A stretch of DNA of 20,407 bases from an uncultured bacterium (GCA_946183755.1 CAMHCZ010000012.1:1-20407), one strand, 5' to 3'. Shown: positions 1 through 7,281, counted from the first letter of the stretch. Numbers and translations: made by a program. The notes: generated by a model not told the origin, from the letters alone.

Positions 1-315
1 GACAAACTGCGCATCTGGATATTTGTTTTCGTTTGAATCAGTTCTTTCGCTCTCATTAGGTTTGGCAATATCTGATTTACCGACATTTTTCTTTTCTGTC
101 ACAGTTGACATTGTATTTGAGTATTTCTCCTCAAATTCAGTGTCTGTCATCATTAAATACCGGATGCCTTCTATGACACCGAGAAGTGTAGGTATGAGAG
201 TCCACGAAAATAAGATGTAAATGACTCCCATAAGATATTTACTCAAATAGAATTTGTGCAGTCCAATTGTTCCGCAGAAAATGGCAAGTATGCCAGCTAG
301 TGTTTTGTCTTTCAT
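1..315 (-). CDS. TM2-domain membrane protein, N-terminal part (runs off the window)
   Basis: The minus strand reads from an ATG at 315 without a stop to the window edge, giving 105 residues of a longer protein. Residues 5-55 match the TM2 domain: a first hydrophobic helix (about 6-19), the motif GLHKFYLSKY (18-27), then a second helix carrying SWTLIPTLLGVIEGIRYL (37-54). This short pair of transmembrane helices is typical of bacterial TM2 proteins, whose exact role is not settled. After residue 57 the chain is charged and polar (acidic, Lys- and Asn-rich), so a soluble C-terminal region follows. The start has no strong ribosome site, as is common in Bacteroidetes. The gene lies downstream of the structured RNA and is separated from mrp by a terminator, so it is probably its own transcription unit. 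The TM2 call is secure; any function would be a guess. Confidence 0.8.
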   Translation of the reverse strand, partial: MKDKTLAGILAIFCGTIGLHKFYLSKYLMGVIYILFSWTLIPTLLGVIEGIRYLMMTDTEFEEKYSNTMSTVTEKKNVGKSDIAKPNESERTDSNENKYPDAQFV

Positions 316-380
316 GACTTTGTTTTTTAGGTAATAACTAAGTCCACATTAGGCATAAAAAAACGTGGACAATTTATTCG

Positions 381-515
381 TCTACGCTTTCAGATGGTAT
401 TGGGGATAACCATTAGCCGCATATTACGAGTAAAAGCCCACGTCGTTGACGTGAGCGTTGAAACTTTTACTCTTGCGGCTCTCTTCAAAATTCCCCAATT
501 TTTCTGAAAGCAAGA
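381..515. ncRNA. Structured RNA candidate, 6S-like (6S-Flavo type)
   Basis: No gene covers this stretch, yet it folds into one long rod. The helices are 386-394 with 503-511 (9 bp), 399-406 with 492-499 (8 bp), 415-421 with 474-480 (7 bp), 428-436 with 464-472 (9 bp), and 439-444 with 448-453 (6 bp, loop GTT). Bases 381-383 can also pair with 513-515. The two outer and three inner helices are separated by a large bubble (407-414 against 481-491), flanked on the inner side by a GC-rich helix. A closing stem, a central open bubble and a terminal stem are the hallmarks of 6S RNA, which mimics an open promoter and binds housekeeping RNA polymerase. The size of about 130 nt fits the short Bacteroidetes form. 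The helices are perfect on both strands, so pairing does not reveal the transcribed strand. The family name is inferred from shape, not from a covariance search. Confidence 0.6.
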
Positions 516-540
516 ATATAAGCTAACGCTTTATATTTTA
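515..540 (+). terminator. Weak AU-rich hairpin next to the 6S-like RNA
   Basis: AATATAAGC (515-523) pairs with GCTTTATATT (528-537) with one bulged base and loop TAAC, and TTTA follows. If the structured RNA is read on the plus strand, this sits exactly where its terminator should be. The stem is AU-rich and the U-tract is short, so support is weak. The rest of 516-661 shows nothing I can call. Confidence 0.25.
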
Positions 541-661
541 TGTGTTTGTGTTCTGTCTGTTTATTTCTCCATAGGCATACGTTTTATATTTTGTTGCAAG
601 GTCGGAAGAAATAGTCGTATTTGCAAGTTTTTGCAGGAAAAGCCGTCGAAGAGCAGTGCGC

Positions 662-693
662 AAAAAAAACGTGCCGGCAATTAAGCCAGCACG
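662..693 (-). terminator. Rho-independent terminator after mrp
   Basis: Read on the minus strand, CGTGCTGGC (693-685) pairs with GCCGGCACG (678-670) through nine base pairs including one U-G wobble. The loop is six bases and a run of eight T (669-662) follows at once. The U-G pair becomes a C-A mismatch on the plus strand, which fixes the direction. It lies 25 bases after the mrp stop and closes the holB-to-mrp unit. Confidence 0.9.
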
Positions 694-718
694 CTCGAAT
701 ATTCTTTGTTGTGGTTCT

Positions 719-1780
719 TTACTTCTTGACAGCTTCCATGACTTTACCTGCAAGCTGTATGAAGGCTTGTCCTTCGATGGAAGCAGACTTCAGCGCCACA
801 GGCTCGCCGTCGTCGCCGCCTTCGCAGATGCTCTGCACGATAGGGATCTGTCCGAGCAGCGGCACGTTCATCTTCTCAGCCAGCTTTTTGCAGCCTTCCT
901 TGCCGAAGATGTAGTATTTGTTTTCCGGCAGTTCGGCTGGTGTGAACCATGCCATGTTTTCCACCAGTCCGAGTATAGGCACGTTCACCTTGTCATTGGT
1001 GAACATCTCGATGCCTTTTCTCGCATCCGCCAGCGCCACTTCCTGAGGTGTGCTGACGATTACCGCTCCTGCGATTTTCAAGTTCTGTATGAGCGTGAGG
1101 TGTATGTCGCTTGTTCCTGGCGGCACGTCTATGATGAGATAGTCCAAGTCACCCCAGTTTCCTTCGTTTATAAGCTGTTTTATAGCGCTTGTGGCCATTG
1201 CGCCGCGCCATAGCAATGCAGTGTCAGGATCAACAAAAAAACCTATTGAGAGGATTCTTACGCCGTATTTCTCTATCGGCTCGATGAGGTCGCGTCCGTC
1301 AACATTGATAAGGAACGGTCTTGCGTCCTCAATGCCGAACATCTTAGGGGCTGACGGGCCGAATATGTCGGCGTCAAGCAGTCCGACCTTGAATCCGAGC
1401 TTTGCTAATGCCACAGCGAGGTTTGATGCGACTGTTGATTTTCCCACGCCGCCCTTGCCCGACGACACTGCGATTATGTGCTTTACATTCTCGGTCTGGT
1501 TCTTTGGTTCCGGCTTAGGCTCCTGCTTGAACTTGACGTTGATGTTGCCCTTGATGTCGATGTCCTTGTCAACATAGGCCAGAATCGCCGTTTCTGCCGA
1601 CTTGACCATCGATTTGATAAACGGGTCGGTGTTGCGTTCGAAGATGAGCGAGAACGAGACTTTGTTGCCTTCGATGCGGATGTCGTCTTCCACCATCTCG
1701 TTTTCCACAAGGCTCTTGCCGTTTCCAGGGTATTTCACCTTGTCGAGCGCGTCGATTATAAGTTTAGGATATAGTGTCAT
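719..1780 (-). CDS. mrp: Mrp/ApbC/NBP35-type P-loop ATPase, Fe-S cluster carrier
   Basis: This 353-residue protein has the standard two-part layout. Residues 1-85 form an N-terminal MIP18/DUF59-like domain. A short Lys/Pro/Glu linker (86-97) follows, and then a MinD/ParA-type ATPase with the deviant Walker A GKGGVGKST (108-116), the DADIFGPSAP switch region and DVPPGTSD (Walker B). Family members bind a 4Fe-4S cluster at a dimer interface and pass it to target enzymes in the cytoplasm. Proteobacterial members hold the cluster with a C-terminal CxxC. Here the matching stretch reads NMAWFTPAELPENKYYIFGK with no such pair, leaving only single Cys residues nearby (GKEGC, SICEGG). The gene is last in the unit that carries sufS, sufE and the RicT-like gene, 13 bases after trmB, which fits a role in Fe-S delivery. 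The family call is secure; Fe-S carriage here is inferred. Confidence 0.93.
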   Translation of the reverse strand: MTLYPKLIIDALDKVKYPGNGKSLVENEMVEDDIRIEGNKVSFSLIFERNTDPFIKSMVKSAETAILAYVDKDIDIKGNINVKFKQEPKPEPKNQTENVKHIIAVSSGKGGVGKSTVASNLAVALAKLGFKVGLLDADIFGPSAPKMFGIEDARPFLINVDGRDLIEPIEKYGVRILSIGFFVDPDTALLWRGAMATSAIKQLINEGNWGDLDYLIIDVPPGTSDIHLTLIQNLKIAGAVIVSTPQEVALADARKGIEMFTNDKVNVPILGLVENMAWFTPAELPENKYYIFGKEGCKKLAEKMNVPLLGQIPIVQSICEGGDDGEPVALKSASIEGQAFIQLAGKVMEAVKK

Positions 1781-1793
1781 GATTTGTGATAGT

Positions 1794-2603
1794 TTATTTG
1801 CTCAGGTTCAGTGCGCTGCGTTTCTCTCTGCCGAAGCTTCTGTAGTCGTCGAGCTCGATTTCAACTTCTGGCTCCTGCAGCGGCTTTTTGTCCAGCCGGA
1901 AGCTTATGTATTTTATCGATTTGCCTCTGGCTATCCATTGCTTTTCGTAGTATGTGGTGATTTCCGTCAGCCATTTGTTCACTTCGTCGTCCTTCACGGG
2001 GTTGTTGTGCAGGTCGTCGGTGTCCATTATCACGTCGAGGCTGTTGGCTTTGACAAGTTCCTTTGTGTATGTGTACATGAAGTTGCTGTCGGTCTTCAGG
2101 TTGATGACACCGCCTTCTTTCAGGAATTTTGCGTATTGCGCCAGGAATCCTGTGGATGTCATTCTCTTGGTCCTCTTTTTCATCTGCGGGTCGGGGAACG
2201 TTATCCAGATTTCATCGACTTCGTTTTCTGCGAAGAAGTGGCTTATGACCTCGATTCTTGTTCTCAGGAACGCCACGTTGCTCATGCCGGCTTCTATAGC
2301 CAGTGTTGCTCCAGTGTACATTCTCGAGCCTTTGATGTCAACTCCGATGAAGTTCTTGTTCGGGAATCTTTTGGCGAGTTCTACGGTGTATTCGCCCTTT
2401 CCGCATCCGAGTTCAATGACAATCTCGTTGTCGTTATGGAAATAATCCTTGCGCCAGTTTCCTTTGAGCAGGAATTTCTCTGCCAGCGGATATGACTCGG
2501 GGAGCGGACCGTCGAAGTCCTTGGGCTTTCTGAACAGCGCAGGCTGTATGACGTTGCTGTAGGTCGCCATGGCGGCGAACTTAGCGAGTTTGTTCTTGGC
2601 CAT
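1794..2603 (-). CDS. trmB: tRNA (guanine-N7-)-methyltransferase
   Basis: TrmB uses S-adenosylmethionine to methylate G46 in the variable loop of tRNAs. The 269-residue protein shows the class I methyltransferase fold: motif I is IELGCGKGEY (63-72), the acidic strand end is GVDIKGSRM (87-95), the family signature FPDPQMKKR lies at 136-144, and KTDS is at 170-173. The FPDP(W/Q) and TDS motifs line the guanine and SAM pocket in TrmB proteins. The N-terminal 50 residues are a longer lead-in than in E. coli TrmB. The C-terminal tail is basic then acidic and poorly conserved. The start ATG lies 3 bases from the gldH stop, so the two are almost certainly translated from one message. mrp follows 13 bases on. 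Confidence 0.93.
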   Translation of the reverse strand: MAKNKLAKFAAMATYSNVIQPALFRKPKDFDGPLPESYPLAEKFLLKGNWRKDYFHNDNEIVIELGCGKGEYTVELAKRFPNKNFIGVDIKGSRMYTGATLAIEAGMSNVAFLRTRIEVISHFFAENEVDEIWITFPDPQMKKRTKRMTSTGFLAQYAKFLKEGGVINLKTDSNFMYTYTKELVKANSLDVIMDTDDLHNNPVKDDEVNKWLTEITTYYEKQWIARGKSIKYISFRLDKKPLQEPEVEIELDDYRSFGREKRSALNLSK

Positions 2604-2606
2604 TGC

Positions 2607-3071
2607 TTATTTCTTTAAGACTTCGACACCGATGTCAGTTATGCCGCCAAGTTTGTCCTCTCTCATGCCGTGCTTGATTATCAGCTTGTAGTTGCCTGGC
2701 TTGGCGAACTTCACGTTAGGCTGATAGAGTATCGCCATCTCGTGCAGCGAACCGAATCCCGAGCCGAGCCATTCGCCTGCGTTGTTCGCAAGGTAGCACT
2801 CGATGGTGTCTTTGCCTATTTCCTTGTCGTTCAGCTGCGTCTCGGTGAAGAGCCAAAGGTTTTGGCTTTTGTATTTATTTGTGTGTCTGACGTTTATCAG
2901 TATCTGGTATGCCGCGTTGGCGTCGTCGATCTTGAAGCTGAAGACTTCGGCGCTGTCTTTGCTCCATCCGTTCTCAGGCAGCACTTTGCTGTCTTCATAT
3001 ACGCTCTTGCTGCTGCATGAGCATAATATGACGGTCAATAATCCCGCAAGGCTAATTATTGTTCTTCTCAT
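2607..3071 (-). CDS. gldH: GldH-family lipoprotein
   Basis: The likely product is a 154-residue lipoprotein. The start at 3071 is chosen because the residues right after it form a lipoprotein signal: MRR, a hydrophobic core (ISLAGLLTVIL) and the lipobox LCSC, with Cys19 as the likely lipidated residue. An in-frame ATG at 3152 would add 27 polar residues before the signal, which makes no sense for export. The mature part carries GldH features: DTIECYLANNAGEWLGSGFG in the middle and GNYKLIIKHGMREDKLGGI near the end. In gliding Bacteroidetes GldH is needed for the gliding and type IX secretion apparatus. Homologues are also common in non-gliding Bacteroidales, where the role is unclear. The first 20 bases overlap the end of the RicT-like gene in another frame, and trmB starts 3 bases after the stop. 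Confidence 0.85.
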   Translation of the reverse strand: MRRTIISLAGLLTVILCSCSSKSVYEDSKVLPENGWSKDSAEVFSFKIDDANAAYQILINVRHTNKYKSQNLWLFTETQLNDKEIGKDTIECYLANNAGEWLGSGFGSLHEMAILYQPNVKFAKPGNYKLIIKHGMREDKLGGITDIGVEVLKK

Positions 3072-4335
3072 TGTTCGGTTTTTGCGGCTTGTTGCCTTTG
3101 TTTTGGTTGTTGTTTCTTCTGTCGTTTCTTGGCCTGTTGTTTCTGTGGCCATTGTCCTTTCTTTCTGTTTTTTCCTGACCGTTGCTGCGGTTCTCGTTGC
3201 CCTTAGCCTCTCTCTTGTTTCGTCTGTCGTCTCTTCTGTTGTTGCGGTTCTTGTTTCGTTTCTTGTCTTTGTCGAATCTCGTCAGGCTGTCTTGTCCCAC
3301 AACGTTGTTGAAGTCGATTGGAGCGGCCTCTTTTCCTCCGTCGCCCTTGAGTTCAAGTCTTTCTGGCTTCTCGCCGTTTTTGTTCAGAGCGATTACTTCC
3401 TTGGCTCTGTCAACGCTTATGGTTACGAGGTTGGCGGCCATGTTAGGAGCTGAAGAGTAGGTCATCTCTCTCTTGAACACGTCTGTCTTGAAGTGATACC
3501 ATGTAGCGTCCAGAGTCTCCAGCTGTATCTCCTTAGAAGGGAAATCCTTCTGCGCGTCGATGTATGTGCTTGCCTCGAAGTTGATGCAGCATTTGAGTTT
3601 AGCGCATTGTCCTGCGAGTTTCTGAGGGTTGAGCGATATGTCCTGGTATCTGGCTGCCGATGTTGACACCGACACGAAGTTGCTCATCCACGACGCGCAG
3701 CACAGCTCTCGTCCACATGGACCGATACCGCCGATTCTGCCGGCTTCCTGCCTTGCACCTATCTGCTTCATCTCTATTCTCACATGGAACGTGTCCGCCA
3801 GCACCTTGATGAGCTGACGGAAATCGACTCTTTCCTCGGCTATGTAGTAGAAGATGGCCTTGTTGCCGTCGCCTTGATACTCCACATCGCCGATTTTCAT
3901 GTTCAGTCCCAGTCTCTCGGCTATCTGCCTTGAGCGTATCATCGTGTCCTGCTCCAGAGCCTTGGACTCGTTGTATTTGTCGATGTCGGTCTGTTTGGCT
4001 TTGCGGTAAACGCGCTTTATCTCGAACTTCTCGAAGTTGATGTTGCTCTTCTGCATCTGGTTCAGCACGAGCTTACCAACGAGTGTTACTTCGCCTATGT
4101 CGTGTCCAGGTGTGGATTCCACAGCCACCATGTCGCCTTTCTTCAGTGCTATGTGTGTGCTGTTGAGGTAGAATCCCTTTCTTGTGTTCTTGAACTGCAC
4201 TTCTACGAAGTCCGTGTCTTTGACTGTGTCCGGCAGGTCGCACATCCAGTCGTAAACGGACAGTTTTCTTGCGGAGTTATGGTAACATCCGTTTATGTTC
4301 ATCTTGCAGCCGTTGTCGTTTAGTGTGAAATCCAT
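3052..4335 (-). CDS. PSP1-domain protein, RicT (YaaT)-like, with a basic low-complexity tail
   Basis: The 427-residue product matches the PSP1 C-terminal domain family. A signature region holds six Cys: IGPCGRELCCASW (Cys207, 212, 213) and CAKLKCCINFE (Cys244, 249, 250). In Bacillus, RicT (YaaT) uses such cysteines to bind Fe-S clusters with RicA and RicF, and the complex guides RNase Y in mRNA processing; no RicA or RicF gene is visible here. Residues from about 356 to the end are extremely rich in Asn, Arg and Lys with almost no hydrophobic residues, so they are probably disordered and able to bind RNA. The gene sits in the holB unit, as yaaT follows holB in Bacillus, but here sufS and sufE lie between them. 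It starts 56 bases after sufE and overlaps gldH by 20 bases. Confidence 0.85.
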   Translation of the reverse strand: MDFTLNDNGCKMNINGCYHNSARKLSVYDWMCDLPDTVKDTDFVEVQFKNTRKGFYLNSTHIALKKGDMVAVESTPGHDIGEVTLVGKLVLNQMQKSNINFEKFEIKRVYRKAKQTDIDKYNESKALEQDTMIRSRQIAERLGLNMKIGDVEYQGDGNKAIFYYIAEERVDFRQLIKVLADTFHVRIEMKQIGARQEAGRIGGIGPCGRELCCASWMSNFVSVSTSAARYQDISLNPQKLAGQCAKLKCCINFEASTYIDAQKDFPSKEIQLETLDATWYHFKTDVFKREMTYSSAPNMAANLVTISVDRAKEVIALNKNGEKPERLELKGDGGKEAAPIDFNNVVGQDSLTRFDKDKKRNKNRNNRRDDRRNKREAKGNENRSNGQEKTERKDNGHRNNRPRNDRRNNNQNKGNKPQKPNNEKNNN

Positions 4336-4368
4336 AAAATCCTTGTGTTGTAGGGTTTGTGTTGTTTA

Positions 4369-4392
4369 ATCAAGAGATGATGTTCTCCTGAT
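4369..4392 (-). other. Small hairpin at the sufE stop, before the RicT-like gene
   Basis: On the minus strand ATCAGGAGA (4392-4384) pairs with TCTCTTGAT (4377-4369), nine pairs with one G-U and a six-base loop. No T-run follows, so it is not a standard terminator. It could mark a processing or mRNA-stability point between sufE and the next gene, or be chance. Confidence 0.3.
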
Positions 4393-4814
4393 CAGGATTC
4401 GCTTTTGCTTTTGAATGCCATGGCGTAGAGCTTCATCTGCTTCAGCATCGACAGCATTCCGTTGGAACGTGTCGGCGAGAGGTGCTCCTTCAAGCCAATC
4501 TTGTCAATAAAGTAGAGTTCTGAGTCGATAATCTCGTCAGGCGTGTGTCCGGACAGCACGCTCACCAGCATCACGGCTATACCGCCGGCGATGTCGGTGT
4601 TGCTCTCCGATTCGTATATCACCTTGCCGTCCTTGTATTCGGCGTGTATCCACACTTTGGACTGGCAGCCTTCTATCAGATACTCTGGTGTCTTGTATTT
4701 TGGGTCTATCTTGGCGTTCATGCCCTTGTCGATTATCTCCTGGTATTTGTCAAGCCAGTCGTCAAGGAATTCGAACTCTGATATTATTTCGTCTTGTGCT
4801 TCGTTGATAGTCAT
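4392..4814 (-). CDS. sufE: SufE, sulfur acceptor for cysteine desulfurase
   Basis: SufE takes persulfide sulfur from the active-site Cys of SufS, speeds the desulfurase, and hands the sulfur to SufBCD. The 140-residue length is normal. The catalytic loop reads LIEGCQSKVW, with Cys50 matching the acceptor Cys51 of E. coli SufE. Further on, NTDIAGGIAVMLVSVLSG (78-95) and LSPTRSNGM (112-120) are family-typical. The conserved Arg in SPTRSNGM helps identify SufE rather than SufU, which would carry Zn ligands. The gene lies 43 bases after sufS, and that gap carries its own -7 promoter candidate. The RicT-like gene follows. A SufS-SufE pair is expected to act with the SufBCD scaffold encoded at 11267-14893. 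Confidence 0.95.
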   Translation of the reverse strand: MTINEAQDEIISEFEFLDDWLDKYQEIIDKGMNAKIDPKYKTPEYLIEGCQSKVWIHAEYKDGKVIYESESNTDIAGGIAVMLVSVLSGHTPDEIIDSELYFIDKIGLKEHLSPTRSNGMLSMLKQMKLYAMAFKSKSES

Positions 4815-4841
4815 CTTTCGACTTTTTAAAGTATTATCTTA

Positions 4842-4849
4842 CAAAGATA
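4842..4849 (-). promoter_or_regulatory. Promoter -7 element candidate for sufE and downstream genes
   Basis: The minus strand reads TATCTTTG, a full match to the Bacteroidetes -7 consensus TAnnTTTG, between the sufS stop and the sufE start. A start of transcription near 4835 would leave a leader of about 20 bases. No clear TTG lies 19-21 bases upstream, so the -33 part is weak. Confidence 0.5.
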
Positions 4850-4857
4850 TGCAAAAA

Positions 4858-6075
4858 CTACTTATGGAATAACTTTTTGGCTCTGGCTATGCCGTTGACG
4901 AGTATGTCAATCTCCTCTTTCGTGTTGTAAATACCGAACGAGGCTCTGACTGTGCCCTCGATGCCGAAGAAGTCCATCGTAGGCTGCGCGCAGTGGTGTC
5001 CGGTTCTCACGGCTATGCCGAGTTTGTCGAGTATTGTGCCCATGTCGTATGGGTGTATGTCGCTCACGAGGAATGACACGAGCCCGCTTCTTTTCTTCGC
5101 GTTGCCGTAAATCCTCATGCCCTCTATCTCGTTGAGTTTCTTGGTTGCGTATTCCACAAGCTCCCTCTCGTGCTCCTCCACGTTGTCCATGCCTATGGCG
5201 GTCATGTAGTCGAGCGCGGCGGCAAGCGATGTCGAGCCGATGAAGTCTGGCGTGCCAGCCTCGAATTTGTATGGCAGTACGTTGAATGTCGTTTTCTCGA
5301 ACGTCACTTTGTCTATCATCTCGCCTCCGGCCTGGTATGGCGGCAGTTTGTCGAGCCATTTCTCTTTGCCGTAGAGCACTCCGATGCCTGTCGGGCCGTA
5401 GATTTTGTGTCCGGAGAAGGCGAGGAAGTCGGCGTCGAGTTCCTGCACATCGACTTTGAAGTGTGGCACCGACTGCGCTCCGTCTATCATGACGGGGATG
5501 CCGTTCTCATGCGCTATGCTTATGACCTCCTTCACGGGGTTCACTGTCGCCAGCGTGTTGGATGCGTGGGCGATGGACACAAGCCTTGTCTTCTCGTTGA
5601 TGAGTTCCTTGAGTGTCTCGAGGCTTATCTCGCCGTTGTTGTCGATAGGCAGCATCACGAGTCTTGCGCCTTTCTTCTCGCAGACGAGCTGCCAAGGCAC
5701 GATGTTGGAGTGGTGCTCCATCTGGCTTACGATTATCTCGTCGCCTTCGCTGAGCAGTTCGCCGAAGGTGGCTGCCACGATGTTGAGCGATTCTGTCGTG
5801 CCTCTTGTGAATATTATCTCGCTTGTCTTTTCTGCGTTGATGAATTTTCTTACGGTCTCTCTTGCCGCCTCATGCGCCTCGGTCGCTTCCTGGCTCAGCC
5901 AATGCACGCCTCTGTGCACGTTTGCGTTTTTGTGGTAGTAGCCGTTCACGATGCTCTCGACTACCGGTTTAGGCTTTTGTGTTGTAGCCGCATTGTCGAG
6001 ATATACGAGTTTGTGTCCATAGACTTGTTCGTTGAGTATAGGGAAGTCGGCTCTTATTTTTTCAATGTTAATCAT
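4858..6075 (-). CDS. sufS: SufS cysteine desulfurase (group II)
   Basis: SufS is a PLP enzyme that strips sulfur from L-cysteine, leaving alanine and an enzyme-bound persulfide for Fe-S assembly. The 405-residue length is normal. Key residues are present: YLDNAATTQ (25-33), TRGTTESLN at 90-98, MEHHSNIVPW with the PLP-stacking His (119-128), IDGAQSVPH (197-205), the PLP Lys224 in SGHKIYGPTG, and the active-site Cys362 in RTGHHCAQP. These match E. coli SufS Lys226 and Cys364. The short active-site loop around Cys362 marks the group II (SufS) rather than IscS type, which needs a SufE or SufU helper, and sufE is next. The gene starts 24 bases after holB. It is unusual that sufS is not directly behind sufD, with which it acts. 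Confidence 0.96.
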   Translation of the reverse strand: MINIEKIRADFPILNEQVYGHKLVYLDNAATTQKPKPVVESIVNGYYHKNANVHRGVHWLSQEATEAHEAARETVRKFINAEKTSEIIFTRGTTESLNIVAATFGELLSEGDEIIVSQMEHHSNIVPWQLVCEKKGARLVMLPIDNNGEISLETLKELINEKTRLVSIAHASNTLATVNPVKEVISIAHENGIPVMIDGAQSVPHFKVDVQELDADFLAFSGHKIYGPTGIGVLYGKEKWLDKLPPYQAGGEMIDKVTFEKTTFNVLPYKFEAGTPDFIGSTSLAAALDYMTAIGMDNVEEHERELVEYATKKLNEIEGMRIYGNAKKRSGLVSFLVSDIHPYDMGTILDKLGIAVRTGHHCAQPTMDFFGIEGTVRASFGIYNTKEEIDILVNGIARAKKLFHK

Positions 6076-6099
6076 GGTCTTGTTTTTCTTTTTTAGGGA

Positions 6100-7248
6100 T
6101 TAGTTAGTTTTTAACAGCATAATCATCTTCAGCGCAAGGTCGGTGAAAATGATTTTTGACTGCCCGTTCTGGGCAATGGATTTCTCGGCCTCGCCGAGGC
6201 ATGTCGATATGCCTATGACGTTGCCTTCGTTTATGAAAGGAGAGAATTTCTTAGAGAAGTCTTTCTCGAACGGAGCCAGGTAGTTGAGGTCCTCGTTGTG
6301 GAAGTTGTATATGAAGTTTTCTCTAATCATTCTCTGGGCATACTGCAGGAACTCGATCTGATGGTTTCTGGAGTTCTTCGCCATTGTCTCGGCGAATTTT
6401 CTGAGGTCTATCAGCGCATCGCCTTTTTTGTCCAGCGTGCTGAAGTTTCTTATTCCCCAGGTTGTTCTCATCAGGAACTTGAAGTCCTCGAAGTGCTGCT
6501 TGTTGGCGGAGTTGCTCTCGGCTGCGTTTCTTGCGGCCACTATGCTTCCGGCGGCCACTCTCGCTATGTACTTCGCGTTGTCGTCGCTTTCCTGGTATTG
6601 CTCCTTCACGTAGCTTTCGATTTTGTCCCTTTCCACTGGCGGCACGTTCACCCTCTGTGTTCTCGAGAGTATGGTGCCGATGATGCGGTCCGGCTCGTTG
6701 CTCACGAATATCATGAGTGTCTTGGCTGGCGGTTCCTCGATTATCTTGAGAATCTTGTTCGCCGTGCCGACATCCATGTTCTCCGGCTGCCAGATTATCA
6801 TGAACTTGTATCCGCCTTCGTACGACTTCATCGAGAGTTTCTTTATGATCTTCTCGCTTTCGGAGTCGTAGATTTTGCCTTTCTTCGTCTCGTTGCTTAT
6901 CTCGTTCAGCCACGTGCCGTTGGTCATGTAATGGTCGTTGGTTACGCACTCTCTGAACTGCTTCAGGTAGTCGTCGCAGGTTTCGTTGTCCTTTTTCACG
7001 ATAGGGAACACGAAATGCAGGTCGGGATGAGCAAGGTTTCTGAATTTGAGGCATGACGGGCAGACACCGCATGAGTCGCTGTCGGTCGGGTGCTCGCAGC
7101 TCAGATACTGCGCGTAAGCTATGGCGAGTCCCAGTTTGCCTGTTCCTTCTTTTCCGCAGAATAGTTGGGCGTGCGGCACTCTTCCGCTTTTCGCGGAGTC
7201 GATCAAGTGCTCTTTCACTTTTTCCTGCCCTATTATATCTGCGAACAT
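6100..7248 (-). CDS. holB: DNA polymerase III clamp-loader subunit delta'
   Basis: This 382-residue AAA+ family protein belongs to the clamp loader that opens the DnaN sliding clamp at the replication fork. It begins FADIIGQEKVKEHL, typical of the family. The P-loop region GKEGTGKL (32-39) ends in Leu instead of Ser/Thr, and delta' subunits commonly lack ATPase activity. A Zn module with Cys51, Cys60, Cys63 and Cys66 (CGVCPSC) follows. LKIIEEPP (167-174) and SRTQR (195-199) are conserved delta' and gamma motifs; the C-terminal half is the oligomerisation region. The ATG at 7248 is preferred to an adjacent GTG at 7251. The gene heads the minus-strand unit and has a -7 promoter candidate 34 bases upstream. 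Arg codons are strongly AGA-biased (12 of 15), unlike the divergent dacB. Confidence 0.92.
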   Translation of the reverse strand: MFADIIGQEKVKEHLIDSAKSGRVPHAQLFCGKEGTGKLGLAIAYAQYLSCEHPTDSDSCGVCPSCLKFRNLAHPDLHFVFPIVKKDNETCDDYLKQFRECVTNDHYMTNGTWLNEISNETKKGKIYDSESEKIIKKLSMKSYEGGYKFMIIWQPENMDVGTANKILKIIEEPPAKTLMIFVSNEPDRIIGTILSRTQRVNVPPVERDKIESYVKEQYQESDDNAKYIARVAAGSIVAARNAAESNSANKQHFEDFKFLMRTTWGIRNFSTLDKKGDALIDLRKFAETMAKNSRNHQIEFLQYAQRMIRENFIYNFHNEDLNYLAPFEKDFSKKFSPFINEGNVIGISTCLGEAEKSIAQNGQSKIIFTDLALKMIMLLKTN

Positions 7249-7281
7249 CACTTCTCTATATTTGTTGCTTGATTAAGAATA

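Noticed and set aside
23..220. Plus-strand ORF of 65 codons
   Set aside because: It is antisense to the clear TM2-domain gene on the minus strand and resembles no known protein.
342..370. GTCCAC / GTGGAC hairpin beside the TM2 gene start
   Set aside because: Six pairs with a 17-base loop and no U-tract on either strand; too weak to call a terminator or a regulatory site.
386..511. Inverted repeats as an invertible promoter of the Bacteroides type
   Set aside because: Invertible segments have one repeat pair at the ends; here five nested helices with uneven bulges point to a folded RNA. Kept as an alternative in the finding.
656..1213. Long plus-strand ORF of 185 codons
   Set aside because: It runs across the mrp terminator and antisense to mrp; open only because of codon bias in the real gene.
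3072..3152. Longer gldH start at 3152
   Set aside because: It would put 27 polar residues before a clean lipoprotein signal peptide and overlap the RicT-like gene by 101 bases.
7132..7155. holB P-loop ending in Leu as a sign of a dead or broken gene
   Set aside because: delta' subunits of the clamp loader commonly lack a working ATP site; the rest of the protein, including the Zn module, is intact.
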